Part shown: positions 34,590 to 43,615 of the stretch, one piece after another
Position numbering within the stretch: position 1 is the first letter of the stretch
Layout of the letters: the number at the start of each line of letters is the position of its first letter
DNA from: Caloranaerobacter sp. TR13
Lineage (GTDB): Bacteria; Bacillota; Clostridia; Tissierellales; Thermohalobacteraceae
Length of the DNA: 64,000 bases
Direction of reading: 5' to 3'
Assembly: GCF_001316435.1 (NCBI RefSeq)
Contig: NZ_JXLL01000007.1
Location: 1-64,000 of the forward strand
The notes under the pieces: model-generated
What the model was told of the DNA's origin: nothing
The model's input: the letters and a program-made list of their open reading frames with translations, nothing else
The model's database searches: none
Made by a program: the position numbers and the translations under genes

Positions 34590-35780
34590 TTATTTTAATA
34601 TATTCATTTCCTTTCCAACTTTTTCAAACGCTGCAACTGCTCTGTCCAATTGTTCTTCAGTATGTCCAGCAGTTACCATGCATCTTACCCTACCAGTTCC
34701 TTTAGGCACAGTTGGATATACTATACCTGATACGAAAACTCCATTTTCAAATAACTTTCTACTAAATTCCATTGTCTTAGCTTCATCTCCAATTATTACA
34801 GGAGTTATTGGAGTTTCACTATTTCCTGTATTAAATCCTAATTGACCAAGTTTTTCTTTGAAGTATCTTGCGTTTTTCCATAATCTATCAGTATATTCTG
34901 TAGTTTCCATAAGCATTTTAATAGCTTCGATTATAGCTCCTACTGCTGCTGGTGGTAAAGCAGTACTGAACAATATTGGTCTTCCTCTATGATTTAACCA
35001 TTCTTGCATTGTCTTGCTTCCTGCAACATAACCACCAATAACACCAATAGCTTTTGATAATGTACCAATACTGAAATCTACTCTACCATGTAAACCAAAA
35101 TGGTCAACAGTTCCTCTACCACTTTCACCTAAAACTCCTGAACCATGAGCATCATCAACATAAGTCATAGCTTCATATTTTTCAGCAAGTTCTACTATTT
35201 CAGGAAGTTTAGCTATGTCTCCATCCATACTGAATACACCATCAGTAATAATTAAGATATTTCTATATTTATCTCTGTTTTCTTTTAAAACTTTTTCTAA
35301 ACTGTCCATATCTGAATGCTTATATACAGCTCTATCAGCCTTACTCAATCTACAACCATCTATAATACTTGCATGATTCAATTCGTCAGATACTATCAAG
35401 TCACCTTTTTCAGTAATAGCCTGAATTGTACCTGCATTACAATTAAATCCTGATTGGAATACCATAGCTGCTTCTTCTCTTTTGAATTTAGCAAGTAATT
35501 CTTCTAATTCTTCATGTAAATCCATATTACCTATTATAGTTCTTACTGCTCCTGCTCCAACACCATATTTTTCAACTGCTTCAATTGCAGCTTTCTTAAG
35601 TCTTGGATGGTTTGCAAAACCTAAATAGTTATTAGATGAAAGATTTATAACTCTTTTACCATTAAGTATTACCTCTGCTTCATTTGCTCCTTCCAATATC
35701 GGTAATTTTCTATAAACTCCTTGGTCTTTTAGCTCTTGAATTTTTTCTTTCAAGAATGTTAACTCATGCACATTACTCAT
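34590..35780 (-). CDS. kbl: Glycine C-acetyltransferase (2-amino-3-ketobutyrate CoA ligase)
   Basis: This 396-residue PLP enzyme of the alpha-oxoamine synthase family cleaves 2-amino-3-ketobutyrate with CoA to glycine and acetyl-CoA. The PLP lysine is in [13 protein letters not shown] near residue 240, with [22 protein letters not shown] before it and [14 protein letters not shown] at the N-terminus. BioF is a close relative, but the tdh gene immediately upstream (24 bases) points firmly to threonine degradation. The glycine formed is the substrate of the grd locus. ATG with AAGGAGG. A terminator follows. Confidence 0.94.
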   Translation of the reverse strand: MSNVHELTFLKEKIQELKDQGVYRKLPILEGANEAEVILNGKRVINLSSNNYLGFANHPRLKKAAIEAVEKYGVGAGAVRTIIGNMDLHEELEELLAKFKREEAAMVFQSGFNCNAGTIQAITEKGDLIVSDELNHASIIDGCRLSKADRAVYKHSDMDSLEKVLKENRDKYRNILIITDGVFSMDGDIAKLPEIVELAEKYEAMTYVDDAHGSGVLGESGRGTVDHFGLHGRVDFSIGTLSKAIGVIGGYVAGSKTMQEWLNHRGRPILFSTALPPAAVGAIIEAIKMLMETTEYTDRLWKNARYFKEKLGQLGFNTGNSETPITPVIIGDEAKTMEFSRKLFENGVFVSGIVYPTVPKGTGRVRCMVTAGHTEEQLDRAVAAFEKVGKEMNILK

Positions 35781-35803
35781 AGTTTTACCTCCTTAAAAAT
35801 AAA

Positions 35804-36850
35804 TTATTTATTAGGATATAATACTACCTTTCCACAATTACCACTCTTCATTAGCTCCATACCTTTTTCAAATTCTTCTAATGGTAATTTATGAGTAATT
35901 ATAGGCTCAAGATTTAAGTTGCCTGAAGCAAGTAGTCCTTTTACTTGATGCCATGTATCATACATTCTTCTACCAACTATACCTTGCATTGTTATCCCTT
36001 TGAATATAATATCATTTGCAAAATCTAGCTCAACATTTTTAGCAGGAATTCCAAGTAATGACATTCTTCCACCTAACTTGATATATTTAAATGCTTGCTT
36101 TATTGCCGTAACATTACCAGACATTTCTGCAATAACGTCTACTCCATATCCAGAAGTTTCCTCTAGTACTCTTTCGATAACGTTTTCCTTGATTGGGTTT
36201 ATAACAACATCAGCTCCCATTTTTTTAGCTAATTCTATTCTGTATTCATTTACTTCAATAGCAATAACCTTCGAAGCACTTGCCGCTTTTGCAACAGCTA
36301 CAGCCATTAATCCTATTGGTCCACAACCTACAACAGCAATACTCTTTCCAACAATTTCACCAGCTAATACAGTATGTACTGCATTACCTAATGGTTCTTG
36401 TATTGATAGTAATTCTACAGGAACATCTTTATCATTTACCCAAGCATTACTTTCAGGTATTGCTACATATTCTGCAAATGTACCATCAGTATCAACACCT
36501 AATATTTCAGTGTTTACACAGATATGTGCATTACCTGTTGTACAAAGAGGACAAACTCCACACACAATATGAGTCTCAGCTGAAACTATATCTCCAACTT
36601 TTACAGATTTTACATTACTACCAACCTCTACAACTTCACCAGCAAATTCATGGCCCATTACTCTTGGTGGTTTAATCCTTTTTTGTGACCATTCATCCCA
36701 GCTATAAATATGATAATCTGTACCACATATAGAAGTCGCTAAAACTTTAACCAAAACATCATTAGGTCCTATTTTAGGTATATCTTTTTCTGCAAGCACT
36801 GCTCCAACACCAGGTTTATCCTTTAACACAACTTTCATTTTACCGTTCAT
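35804..36850 (-). CDS. tdh: L-threonine 3-dehydrogenase
   Basis: This 348-residue zinc medium-chain dehydrogenase oxidises threonine to 2-amino-3-ketobutyrate. It carries the catalytic zinc ligands in ATSICGTDYHIY and GHEFAG, structural zinc cysteines in CGVCPLCTTGNAHIC, and NAD-binding GCGPIGLMAVAVAK around residue 175. The W-D-E-W segment (YSWDEWSQKRI) is a threonine-dehydrogenase hallmark. The ATG at 36850 follows GGGAGGTC; the ATG at 36838 is an alternative. It is followed by kbl in one operon. Confidence 0.95.
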   Translation of the reverse strand: MNGKMKVVLKDKPGVGAVLAEKDIPKIGPNDVLVKVLATSICGTDYHIYSWDEWSQKRIKPPRVMGHEFAGEVVEVGSNVKSVKVGDIVSAETHIVCGVCPLCTTGNAHICVNTEILGVDTDGTFAEYVAIPESNAWVNDKDVPVELLSIQEPLGNAVHTVLAGEIVGKSIAVVGCGPIGLMAVAVAKAASASKVIAIEVNEYRIELAKKMGADVVINPIKENVIERVLEETSGYGVDVIAEMSGNVTAIKQAFKYIKLGGRMSLLGIPAKNVELDFANDIIFKGITMQGIVGRRMYDTWHQVKGLLASGNLNLEPIITHKLPLEEFEKGMELMKSGNCGKVVLYPNK

Positions 36851-36976
36851 ATACTTGACCTCCCTAAAAATAATATATTAAATCAAAATACATAACCAAT
36901 ATTAATATACCACATTTAAAACCATTTTTCCTTCATTGATAAATATTTTTAATATTTTGTCATATTTTTAACATAA

Positions 36977-38101
36977 TTAATCTACTATCCTATCAAAATA
37001 GTCAATAAGTTTATGTATCTCTTCTTTGATCTCTATTGATTTTTCTTTTTCTAAATGTGATAGTAACATTTTTTTCCCTAGCTTCCTATCTATTTTCATT
37101 AATGCCCAAGCTGAATACTCCCTAATCATTAGACTTGAATCTCCTAAAGCTTTACTTAGTAGCTCTATAGCTCTTTTATCTCTTAAGTTGCCCAATGCTA
37201 TAATACAATTTCTTTTTAAAATATTTTTCCCTCTCCAACTCCCTGCCATATGACCATATTTCCTTTTAAACTCTTTGTTTGATAAATTAAACATTTCAAC
37301 AATATCTAAATATCCACCTGTTACTTTTGGAATAAACTCTTTAGTTTTACCTTTTCTAGCATTCTTATTCTTTGGACAAACTAATTGACAAGTATCACAT
37401 CCATATATTTTAGTATTCATTTTATCTCTTAATTCATATGGAATTTTCTCTTTTGTTTGCGTAAGATATGAAATACACTTTTTAGGATTTAAAATATAAT
37501 CATCTTCTAGTGCTTTTGTTGGACAAGCATCTAAGCAAAGTCTGCAATTCCCACAATTACTAACAGATTCACTATCAACTTCAATCTCAAGATTAGTTAT
37601 AATATACCCAATAAAAATAAAAGAGCCATATTCATCATTTATTATTAAGCAGTTTTTACCATACCAACCTATCCCTGCTCTTTTAGCTATTTCTCTATCT
37701 ACTAGAGGACCAGTATCAACAAAAATTTTATATTCTATATCTTTAATCTTTTTCAAATGACTAACTAATGATTCTAATTTTCCATATAACACATTGTGAT
37801 AATCTATTCCCCATGAAGATTTGGAAAGTCTACCTTGTAAAATATTCTCTTTATCATTATTATTAAAATCGATATTATATGAGAGGCCAGCAGCAATTAT
37901 CGTTTTTGCTGATGACATAATTTTTTTAGGATTAATCCTTGATTCTATATCTATTGACTCAAATTCTGTTACATACCCTTTCTGTTTTCTGAGTACTAAA
38001 TATTCCTTCATCTCATGAAATGGCTCTGAACTGCAAAACCCTATTATATCTAATCCAACTTCTATTGCTTTTTCTTTTATAAATTTCTTTAAATTCATCA
38101 T
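36977..38101 (-). CDS. queG: tRNA epoxyqueuosine(34) reductase
   Basis: This 374-residue enzyme does the last step of queuosine synthesis, reducing epoxyqueuosine in tRNA with a B12 cofactor and two 4Fe-4S clusters. Cluster motifs are CGNCRLCLDACPT (residues about 180-192) and CDTCQLVCPKN (about 235-245), and the DTGPLVDREIAKRAGIGWYGKNCLII stretch is diagnostic. C-terminal HEAT-like repeats (KRNCIIALGNLRDKRAIELL) are present, as in full-length members. Of three clustered ATGs, the one at 38101 is best spaced from AAAGGA. It follows lepB by 9 bases. QueG's B12 need links to the corrinoid uptake genes. Confidence 0.95.
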   Translation of the reverse strand: MMNLKKFIKEKAIEVGLDIIGFCSSEPFHEMKEYLVLRKQKGYVTEFESIDIESRINPKKIMSSAKTIIAAGLSYNIDFNNNDKENILQGRLSKSSWGIDYHNVLYGKLESLVSHLKKIKDIEYKIFVDTGPLVDREIAKRAGIGWYGKNCLIINDEYGSFIFIGYIITNLEIEVDSESVSNCGNCRLCLDACPTKALEDDYILNPKKCISYLTQTKEKIPYELRDKMNTKIYGCDTCQLVCPKNKNARKGKTKEFIPKVTGGYLDIVEMFNLSNKEFKRKYGHMAGSWRGKNILKRNCIIALGNLRDKRAIELLSKALGDSSLMIREYSAWALMKIDRKLGKKMLLSHLEKEKSIEIKEEIHKLIDYFDRIVD

Positions 38102-38110
38102 ACTCATCCT

Positions 38111-38686
38111 TTAATCTGTTATTCCATCACCATCTTTAGGATACTCAACTGCTAATGTAGTAACTCCTTTAATAGGCCATATCTTTGTTAAAGCTTTCCC
38201 CTTAATATTTTCTATTGGTACAAATCCAAAAGTCCTACTGTCATTACTATTATTTCGATTGTCACCTAAAACAAAAACATAGCCCTTTGGCACAGTCCCC
38301 TGTAAAATATTATAATCTCTTTCTATATATTTTTCATCTCTTATGTATTTTTCTATCAGAAGTTCATCATTTATGTATACATGATTACCTACAATCTTAA
38401 ACTTATCACCTTCTACTGCAATAACTCTCTTAATAAATAGTTCATCTTTCCTATTCTTTAGTGGTGGTTTAAAAATAATTATATCTCCACGTGAAGGTTT
38501 TTTATAGATATATGATAATTTATTAATAAGTAACCTGTCATTATTGTTAATTGTATATAGCATAGATCCTCCTTTTACTAAAGTAATGCCTATTATATAC
38601 TTCTCAATTAAAACAGTTATCACCAATGTAATAAATATAATTTTTAAACAATCAGTAAAAATATTAATTTTGTTTTTATTTATCAT
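38111..38686 (-). CDS. lepB: Signal peptidase I
   Basis: This 191-residue membrane protease cleaves signal peptides. It has a single N-terminal membrane segment (residues 12-33) and a type I signal peptidase domain. The catalytic Ser is Ser41 in VKGGSMLYTI (usual form xxSMxPTL, so Pro is Tyr here), and the Lys general base is Lys86 in FIKRVIAVEGD. Later boxes VFVLGDNRNNSNDSRTFGFV are intact. It acts on the outer face of the membrane. Ribosome binding site AGGAAGTGAT. Co-transcribed with queG. Confidence 0.93.
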   Translation of the reverse strand: MINKNKINIFTDCLKIIFITLVITVLIEKYIIGITLVKGGSMLYTINNNDRLLINKLSYIYKKPSRGDIIIFKPPLKNRKDELFIKRVIAVEGDKFKIVGNHVYINDELLIEKYIRDEKYIERDYNILQGTVPKGYVFVLGDNRNNSNDSRTFGFVPIENIKGKALTKIWPIKGVTTLAVEYPKDGDGITD

Positions 38687-38861
38687 AACATCACTTCCTA
38701 TTACTCCTATTTTTCCCTAACTTTAAATACTACTTTAAAGTTTTGCCTATTATTGGATATATTATAATTGGAATTCCCAATAATAAGAGGTTTTGTTTCA
38801 AAAGATTATAGACCCTTTTAAAAAATATTCGAATAGCTTTTAAAAAATTCAATACAATTTT

Positions 38862-38884
38862 AAAAAGAGAGTATTTCTACTCTC
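38862..38884 (-). terminator. Terminator overlapping the ZIP gene stop
   Basis: GAGAGTA and TACTCTC form a tight 7-bp stem with a 4-base loop, followed by TTTTTA on the minus strand. The stop codon (38877-38879) lies inside the hairpin. Confidence 0.85.
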
Positions 38885-39614
38885 CAATAACGGTTCTAAA
38901 GATTATCATAAGTATTAATCCTATGATAAATCCATATGTGGCTAACATCTCATTATTATTACAGTGACTTTCTGGTATTAATTCATGCGAAACTACATAA
39001 AACATAGCTCCTGCAGCTATTGAAAGTATAAAAGGCAGTAATTTATCTGTTAATCTTGCAGCAAAAAAGCCTATAGCAGCAGCAATAGGTTCTCCTATTC
39101 CTGTTAAAAAAGAAAAAAGAAGTGCTTTACCTCTTGGATATCCACCTTCAATTAATGGTGCAGCAACTACTAGCCCTTCTGGAATATTTTGAACTCCTAT
39201 AGCTAACGCTAAACTTAAACCTGTACTTACATTTCCAGTTCCATATCCGACTCCTATAGCAAAACCTTCTGGTACATTATGAATAGCAACAGCTATTGCC
39301 AAAAGTATATTTTTTTTAAGCACGCTACTATCATCATTTTCATCATAGTTTTTTGTATGTGTATGAGGTATAAGATGCTCTATAAAGGTCAATATCATCG
39401 TTCCTATTATTATACCTCCAATAACACTTAACAAGTTGCCATCTTTTAAAGCTGGCTGTATTAAATTAAATGAACTTGCAAATACCATAATACCACTAGC
39501 AAAACCTAAAAGCCCATCCTTTAAAGCTTGTGGAACTTTTTTTATAAATAAAAAAGGTAATGCTCCTACTCCAGTGCATAAACCTACCAATATACTTACT
39601 AATATTCCTTGCAC
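38877..39614 (-). CDS. ZIP family metal transporter
   Basis: This is a 245-residue protein with about eight hydrophobic segments. The ZIP metal-binding motifs are AVAIHNVPEGFAIGVG (residues about 110-125) and GVQNIPEGLVVAAPL (about 139-153), with His/Glu pairs in HNVPE and NIPE. A short His-rich loop (HLIPHTHTKN) sits before TM4. It imports divalent metal such as zinc, iron or manganese. Translation starts at GTG with a GGAGGGATTTTTA ribosome binding site. It is monocistronic. Confidence 0.93.
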   Translation of the reverse strand: MQGILVSILVGLCTGVGALPFLFIKKVPQALKDGLLGFASGIMVFASSFNLIQPALKDGNLLSVIGGIIIGTMILTFIEHLIPHTHTKNYDENDDSSVLKKNILLAIAVAIHNVPEGFAIGVGYGTGNVSTGLSLALAIGVQNIPEGLVVAAPLIEGGYPRGKALLFSFLTGIGEPIAAAIGFFAARLTDKLLPFILSIAAGAMFYVVSHELIPESHCNNNEMLATYGFIIGLILMIIFRTVIGE

Positions 39615-39815
39615 TAAAAATCCCTCCTGCTAATCATATATATATTATCTTTATACATTGGTAAGTTTATTCATATATATTAGATATACAACTTTTCTAA
39701 ACATTATCAAACTTATAAGCAATACCTTTATTTATTTCAACTTTCTTGATAGTTAATGTATATAAAAACTTATTGTTGAAAAAAATAACAAAAAAATGAA
39801 TTAAGGGGAATTAAT

Positions 39816-40715
39816 ATGCAACAAAATCATCTTCTTGAATTACATGTTTTGCTATTTATATCAATAGGTATCTTAGTCGGCTTTATAAGTAGATGGTGGA
39901 TGCTCAGAGGAGATGTAAGACAATACCCTACTTTCCCAAATGGATATTTAATTCATTTAACAACAGGCTTTATAGCAGCAGCTATTGGAGCAGTTGCTTA
40001 TCCAGCTCTATTGGGTAAAAACTACGTTGCTGTAACTTTTTTAGCTTTAGCTATACAGCAATTTAGAGATATTAGAAAGATGGAAAAAGAAACTCTTCAT
40101 TCACTTGAAAGAGATAGTTATGCTCCTAGAGGTGAATCTTACATTGATGGTATAGCTAAAACCTTTGAGGCCAGAAATTATATTGTTATGATTGTTTCTC
40201 TCACAACTACTATATCTGCATTTATGATAAGAAAATATATCAAAACTAATTTCATAATATTAATTCTTGCAGCAGTAATTGGCTTTATTGTTGCAAGTCT
40301 TCTTAAGCAATACACTAAAGGACATACACTAAAGGATATTATTACTATAGAAGAAGCCCCTCTTGAATTCAAAGACGGATCAAATTTATATGTTGGAGAT
40401 ATTTTCGTAATGAATGTTGGTTTATCTGCTACTAGAGAAAGGATATTAAAAAATGGAATTGGAGTTATATTGAAACCTAAAGGTGATAATGAAAAAATAA
40501 TATTAAATCATCAAGGACAGAGAACAGCCATTATTCATGAATGTTCTAGACTACTTGGACTTGAAAGATATGTATCTACTAGAAGAAATTTTGATACAGG
40601 AGAATTAGCTTTAGTTATCGTTCCCATTGTTAAAGATACAGATAAGTTGAAAGAAATTATTCTTAATGTTCCTATACTTGAAATGAATAAAAAAAGACAA
40701 GAAAAAACTAAATAA
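39816..40715 (+). CDS. YIEGIA family membrane protein
   Basis: This 299-residue protein belongs to the YIEGIA family, named for the motif read here as SYIDGIAKTFEARNY near residue 110. Hydrophobic segments at about 8-24, 48-68, 72-85, 120-138 and 143-160 make the first half a membrane domain. The second half is soluble and beta-rich. Family members occur in spore-forming Firmicutes and always with a small partner, the next gene. The exact function is not known. GGGG ribosome binding site. It is one of few plus-strand genes in this part. Confidence 0.87.
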   Translation: MQQNHLLELHVLLFISIGILVGFISRWWMLRGDVRQYPTFPNGYLIHLTTGFIAAAIGAVAYPALLGKNYVAVTFLALAIQQFRDIRKMEKETLHSLERDSYAPRGESYIDGIAKTFEARNYIVMIVSLTTTISAFMIRKYIKTNFIILILAAVIGFIVASLLKQYTKGHTLKDIITIEEAPLEFKDGSNLYVGDIFVMNVGLSATRERILKNGIGVILKPKGDNEKIILNHQGQRTAIIHECSRLLGLERYVSTRRNFDTGELALVIVPIVKDTDKLKEIILNVPILEMNKKRQEKTK

Positions 40716-40738
40716 AATCAAAGGAGAGTTTAATATAA

Positions 40739-40933
40739 ATGAAAGAAAGCCAAACAAGAAGTATATTAGCTGTTGTTACTCTAGACAAAAATTTAGTAAT
40801 TCACTCAAGTGCTCCTACTTTTTTAGCCAAGGACAAAGAGTCTCAAGAGAAAATAGCTTCTGAACTAGGTAGAGTATTAGCAGGTAATGTTTATGGTTTA
40901 GCTAATGGAGTTATTATAATAACCCAAGAATAA
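40739..40933 (+). CDS. Small capping subunit for YIEGIA
   Basis: This 64-residue soluble protein is the partner annotated as the capping complex subunit for YIEGIA. It has LAVVTLDKNLVIHSSAPTFLAKDKESQEKIASELGRVLAGNVYGL, typical of that family. It sits 23 bases after YIEGIA, with an AAAGGAGAG ribosome binding site, and ends in a bidirectional terminator. Confidence 0.85.
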   Translation: MKESQTRSILAVVTLDKNLVIHSSAPTFLAKDKESQEKIASELGRVLAGNVYGLANGVIIITQE

Positions 40934-40934
40934 A

Positions 40935-40961
40935 ATACCTCGGGCATAAAGCCCGAGGTAT
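40935..40961. terminator. Bidirectional terminator
   Basis: ATACCTCGGGC and GCCCGAGGTAT form an 11-bp stem with a 5-base loop between the convergent YIEGIA partner gene and the metal ATPase. A/T-rich flanks on both sides can serve both transcripts. Confidence 0.9.
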
Positions 40962-40966
40962 ACTAA

Positions 40967-43369
40967 TTAAATATTATTTACATTTAAAACTCTCATTGCA
41001 TTTAATACTGCTATTAAAGCAACACCCACATCTGCAAATACTGCGGCCCACATTGTTGCATATCCTAATGCACCTAAAACTAGAACTATTCCTTTCACTC
41101 CTAATGAAAATATAATGTTTTGCCATACTATTTTTCTAGTTCTTTTTGCAATCTTAATTGCAGTAACAAGTTTTGATGGTTCATCAGTCATAAGCACTAC
41201 ATCTGCTGCTTCAATGGCTGCATCTGAACCTAATCCTCCCATAGCTACTCCTATATCAGCCCTAGCAAGAACTGGTGCATCATTTATACCATCTCCAACA
41301 AATATTAACTTTCCTTTAGTTTGTCTTTCATTTTCCAGCATTTCAACCATTTCTACTTTATGTTGAGGTAAAAGCTCTGCATAAACCTTATCTAACCCTA
41401 GCTTCTTACCTACAATATCAGCTACTTTTTTATTATCTCCAGTAAGCATTACAGTTTTATTTATGCCAATAGCTTTTAACTCTCTTATAGCTTTTTCAGA
41501 ATCCTCTTTTACTTCATCTGAAATAATGATATAACCTGCATATTTTTTATCTACTACTACATGAACAATAGTTCCAGCTGCATCAACATTTTCATAGTCA
41601 ATGTTCTCTTTCTTCATCAGCTTATCATTTCCTGCAAGTACAACTTTACCTTTTACAACTGCTTTAATCCCATGTCCAGAAATTTCGTCATAGCTCTCTA
41701 TATCATCTTTATTTATTTCTTTTCCATATTCGTTTAAAATCGAAACTGCAATAGGATGATTAGAATAACTTTCTGCATATGCAGCAAATTCTAATAACTG
41801 CTCTCTAGAAATACCATTTTTCACCTTTATTTCAGTAACTTTAAATACACCTTTAGTTAAAGTACCTGTTTTATCAAACACTACAGTATCTACATTATTT
41901 AAAGCTTCTAGATAGTTTCCACCCTTTACAAGAATTCCTCTCTTAGATGCTCCTCCTATACCTCCAAAGAACCCTAATGGTATAGATACAACTAAAGCAC
42001 AAGGACATGATATTACTAAAAATACAAGCGCTCTATAGATCCATTCTGAAAATGTAGCACCTTCAATCACAAGCGGAGGAATAATAGCTAAAGCTAAAGC
42101 ACTAAATACTATTACAGGTGTATAGTATCTTGCAAATTTTGTTATAAAGTTCTCAGTTGGAGCTTTTTTACTACTTGCATTTTGTACTAAATCAAGTATC
42201 TTAGATACAGTAGACTCTCCAAATTCCTTAGTTACTTTAATAGATAAAAGACCATTCTTATTAATGAAACCGCCTAATATTTCATCTCCAACATTAACAT
42301 CTCTCGGTACAGATTCACCTGTTAATGCAGATGTGTCTACCATAGATTTACCTTCTACAACTATTCCATCTAGTGGAACTTTTTCACCAGGCTTTACTAC
42401 AATTATGTCTCCAATATTAACTTCATCTGGTGATACTTTCTTTATATCTTCTCCAACTTTAAGATTTGCATAATCTGGTCTAATGTCCATAAGTTCAGCA
42501 ATAGATTTTCTAGAACGATTAACAGCTAAATCCTGCATAAATTCCCCAACTTGGTAGAATAACATAACTGCTACACCTTCTGGAAACTCTCCTATTGCAA
42601 AAGCTCCTATTGTTGCTACAGCCATTAAAAAGTTTTCATCAAACACTTGACCTCTTAATATATTTTTGCCTGCTCTTAATAATATTTCTCCTCCTATTAA
42701 TATATAACTTATAAAGAACAGAATAAACTCAGTCCAAAACGTAAATTTAAAAATTATAGCTATACTAAAAATAGCTGCTCCTGTTAATAATCTTTTAAGC
42801 TCTTTTTTATTATCTCCTTCTCCATGAGAATGGCCATGGCTATGACTATGTCCATGTTCATGCTCATGAGTGTGTCCATTATGTTTTTCTTTATTTTTAC
42901 TTTCATCAATTACATCTACTTCTGGCTCTATTTTCTTTATTATTTCTATCGCTTCTTTTGTTATTCTATTTAAATCTTTTTTATTAGCCTCGATAATTAA
43001 TTTTCCAGCTGCAAAATCTACATAAGCATTTTTTACTCCCTTTATTTCTTTTACCTTTGATTCAATTTTAGCTGAACAACTAGCACACATAAGACCCATT
43101 AAGACTAATACCTTTTTTGATACTTTTTCTATAATTTTTTCTTTAACAATTACATGTGGTTCAAGCTTTTTTACAATATCCTTCGTTTCTAAAATAACTG
43201 ATTCTATTTTATTTTCATCAGTTATTTCAATTGTTAGTGTCTTAGTTATAAAATTCAGATTTGCTGTCTTAACATCAGCTAATCCATTTACTTTTGCTTC
43301 TATTTTCGCTGCACAATTTGCACAATCTAATCCTTCTAATATCAGTTCTTTTCGAATTTTTTTGCTCAT
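40967..43369 (-). CDS. Heavy-metal translocating P-type ATPase (Cd/Zn/Co/Pb type)
   Basis: This 800-residue P1B ATPase exports divalent heavy metals. Two N-terminal HMA domains carry GLDCANCAAKIE (residue 13) and GLMCASCSAKIE (residue 94). A His-rich linker (HNGHTHEHEHGHSHSHGHSH, about residues 163-182) suits Zn/Cd binding. The core has TGE in SALTGESVP, the transmembrane metal site SCPCALVVS, the phosphorylation site DKTGTLTKG and GDGINDAPVLARADIGVAMG. CPC plus a histidine linker favours Zn/Cd over Cu. An ArsR-like palindrome sits downstream of its promoter. ATG with AAAGGGGTG. Confidence 0.95.
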   Translation of the reverse strand: MSKKIRKELILEGLDCANCAAKIEAKVNGLADVKTANLNFITKTLTIEITDENKIESVILETKDIVKKLEPHVIVKEKIIEKVSKKVLVLMGLMCASCSAKIESKVKEIKGVKNAYVDFAAGKLIIEANKKDLNRITKEAIEIIKKIEPEVDVIDESKNKEKHNGHTHEHEHGHSHSHGHSHGEGDNKKELKRLLTGAAIFSIAIIFKFTFWTEFILFFISYILIGGEILLRAGKNILRGQVFDENFLMAVATIGAFAIGEFPEGVAVMLFYQVGEFMQDLAVNRSRKSIAELMDIRPDYANLKVGEDIKKVSPDEVNIGDIIVVKPGEKVPLDGIVVEGKSMVDTSALTGESVPRDVNVGDEILGGFINKNGLLSIKVTKEFGESTVSKILDLVQNASSKKAPTENFITKFARYYTPVIVFSALALAIIPPLVIEGATFSEWIYRALVFLVISCPCALVVSIPLGFFGGIGGASKRGILVKGGNYLEALNNVDTVVFDKTGTLTKGVFKVTEIKVKNGISREQLLEFAAYAESYSNHPIAVSILNEYGKEINKDDIESYDEISGHGIKAVVKGKVVLAGNDKLMKKENIDYENVDAAGTIVHVVVDKKYAGYIIISDEVKEDSEKAIRELKAIGINKTVMLTGDNKKVADIVGKKLGLDKVYAELLPQHKVEMVEMLENERQTKGKLIFVGDGINDAPVLARADIGVAMGGLGSDAAIEAADVVLMTDEPSKLVTAIKIAKRTRKIVWQNIIFSLGVKGIVLVLGALGYATMWAAVFADVGVALIAVLNAMRVLNVNNI

Positions 43370-43395
43370 CTAAACACCCCTTTGCCTCTCTTTAT

Positions 43396-43415
43396 ATATG
43401 AATACCTATTCATAT
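43396..43415 (-). promoter_or_regulatory. ArsR/SmtB-type operator candidate
   Basis: ATATGAATA-CC-TATTCATAT is a perfect 9-2-9 inverted repeat located just downstream of the -10 of the metal ATPase promoter. ArsR/SmtB family repressors (CadC, CzrA) bind similar imperfect ATxTGAA-TTCAxAT palindromes at metal pumps. No repressor gene is next to it in this window. Confidence 0.7.
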
Positions 43416-43430
43416 GTTCATCTGTATATT

Positions 43431-43459
43431 ATTATATACCCTTTTTTTCGAAAATACAA
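43431..43459 (-). promoter_or_regulatory. Promoter of the heavy-metal ATPase
   Basis: TTGTAT and TATAAT are separated by exactly 17 bases on the minus strand. The palindromic operator begins 15 bases after the -10, overlapping the expected early transcribed region. Confidence 0.75.
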
Positions 43460-43511
43460 CTATATTTTTAATTTATATCAAACTAAAATTTTTATAAGAT
43501 TAAAAAATAAA

Positions 43512-43539
43512 ACCTATCGATAATTTAATATCAATAGGT
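43512..43539 (-). terminator. Terminator downstream of nfo
   Basis: ACCTATCGATA pairs with TATCAATAGGT (11 bp, one mismatch or G-T pair) around a 6-base loop, followed by TTTATTTTTT on the minus strand. It lies about 75 bases past the stop of the endonuclease IV gene. Confidence 0.8.
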
Positions 43540-43615
43540 CTTTTAAAACAAATTTGTAGTTCAATTACTTACTAAAATAAAAGCTTATTTTCAAGCTATA
43601 AAGCTAACCTGTTGT

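Noticed and set aside
36280-36675. Long plus-strand open frame inside tdh
   Set aside because: It is a shadow of tdh in another frame, rich in Gln, Leu and His, with no ribosome binding site.
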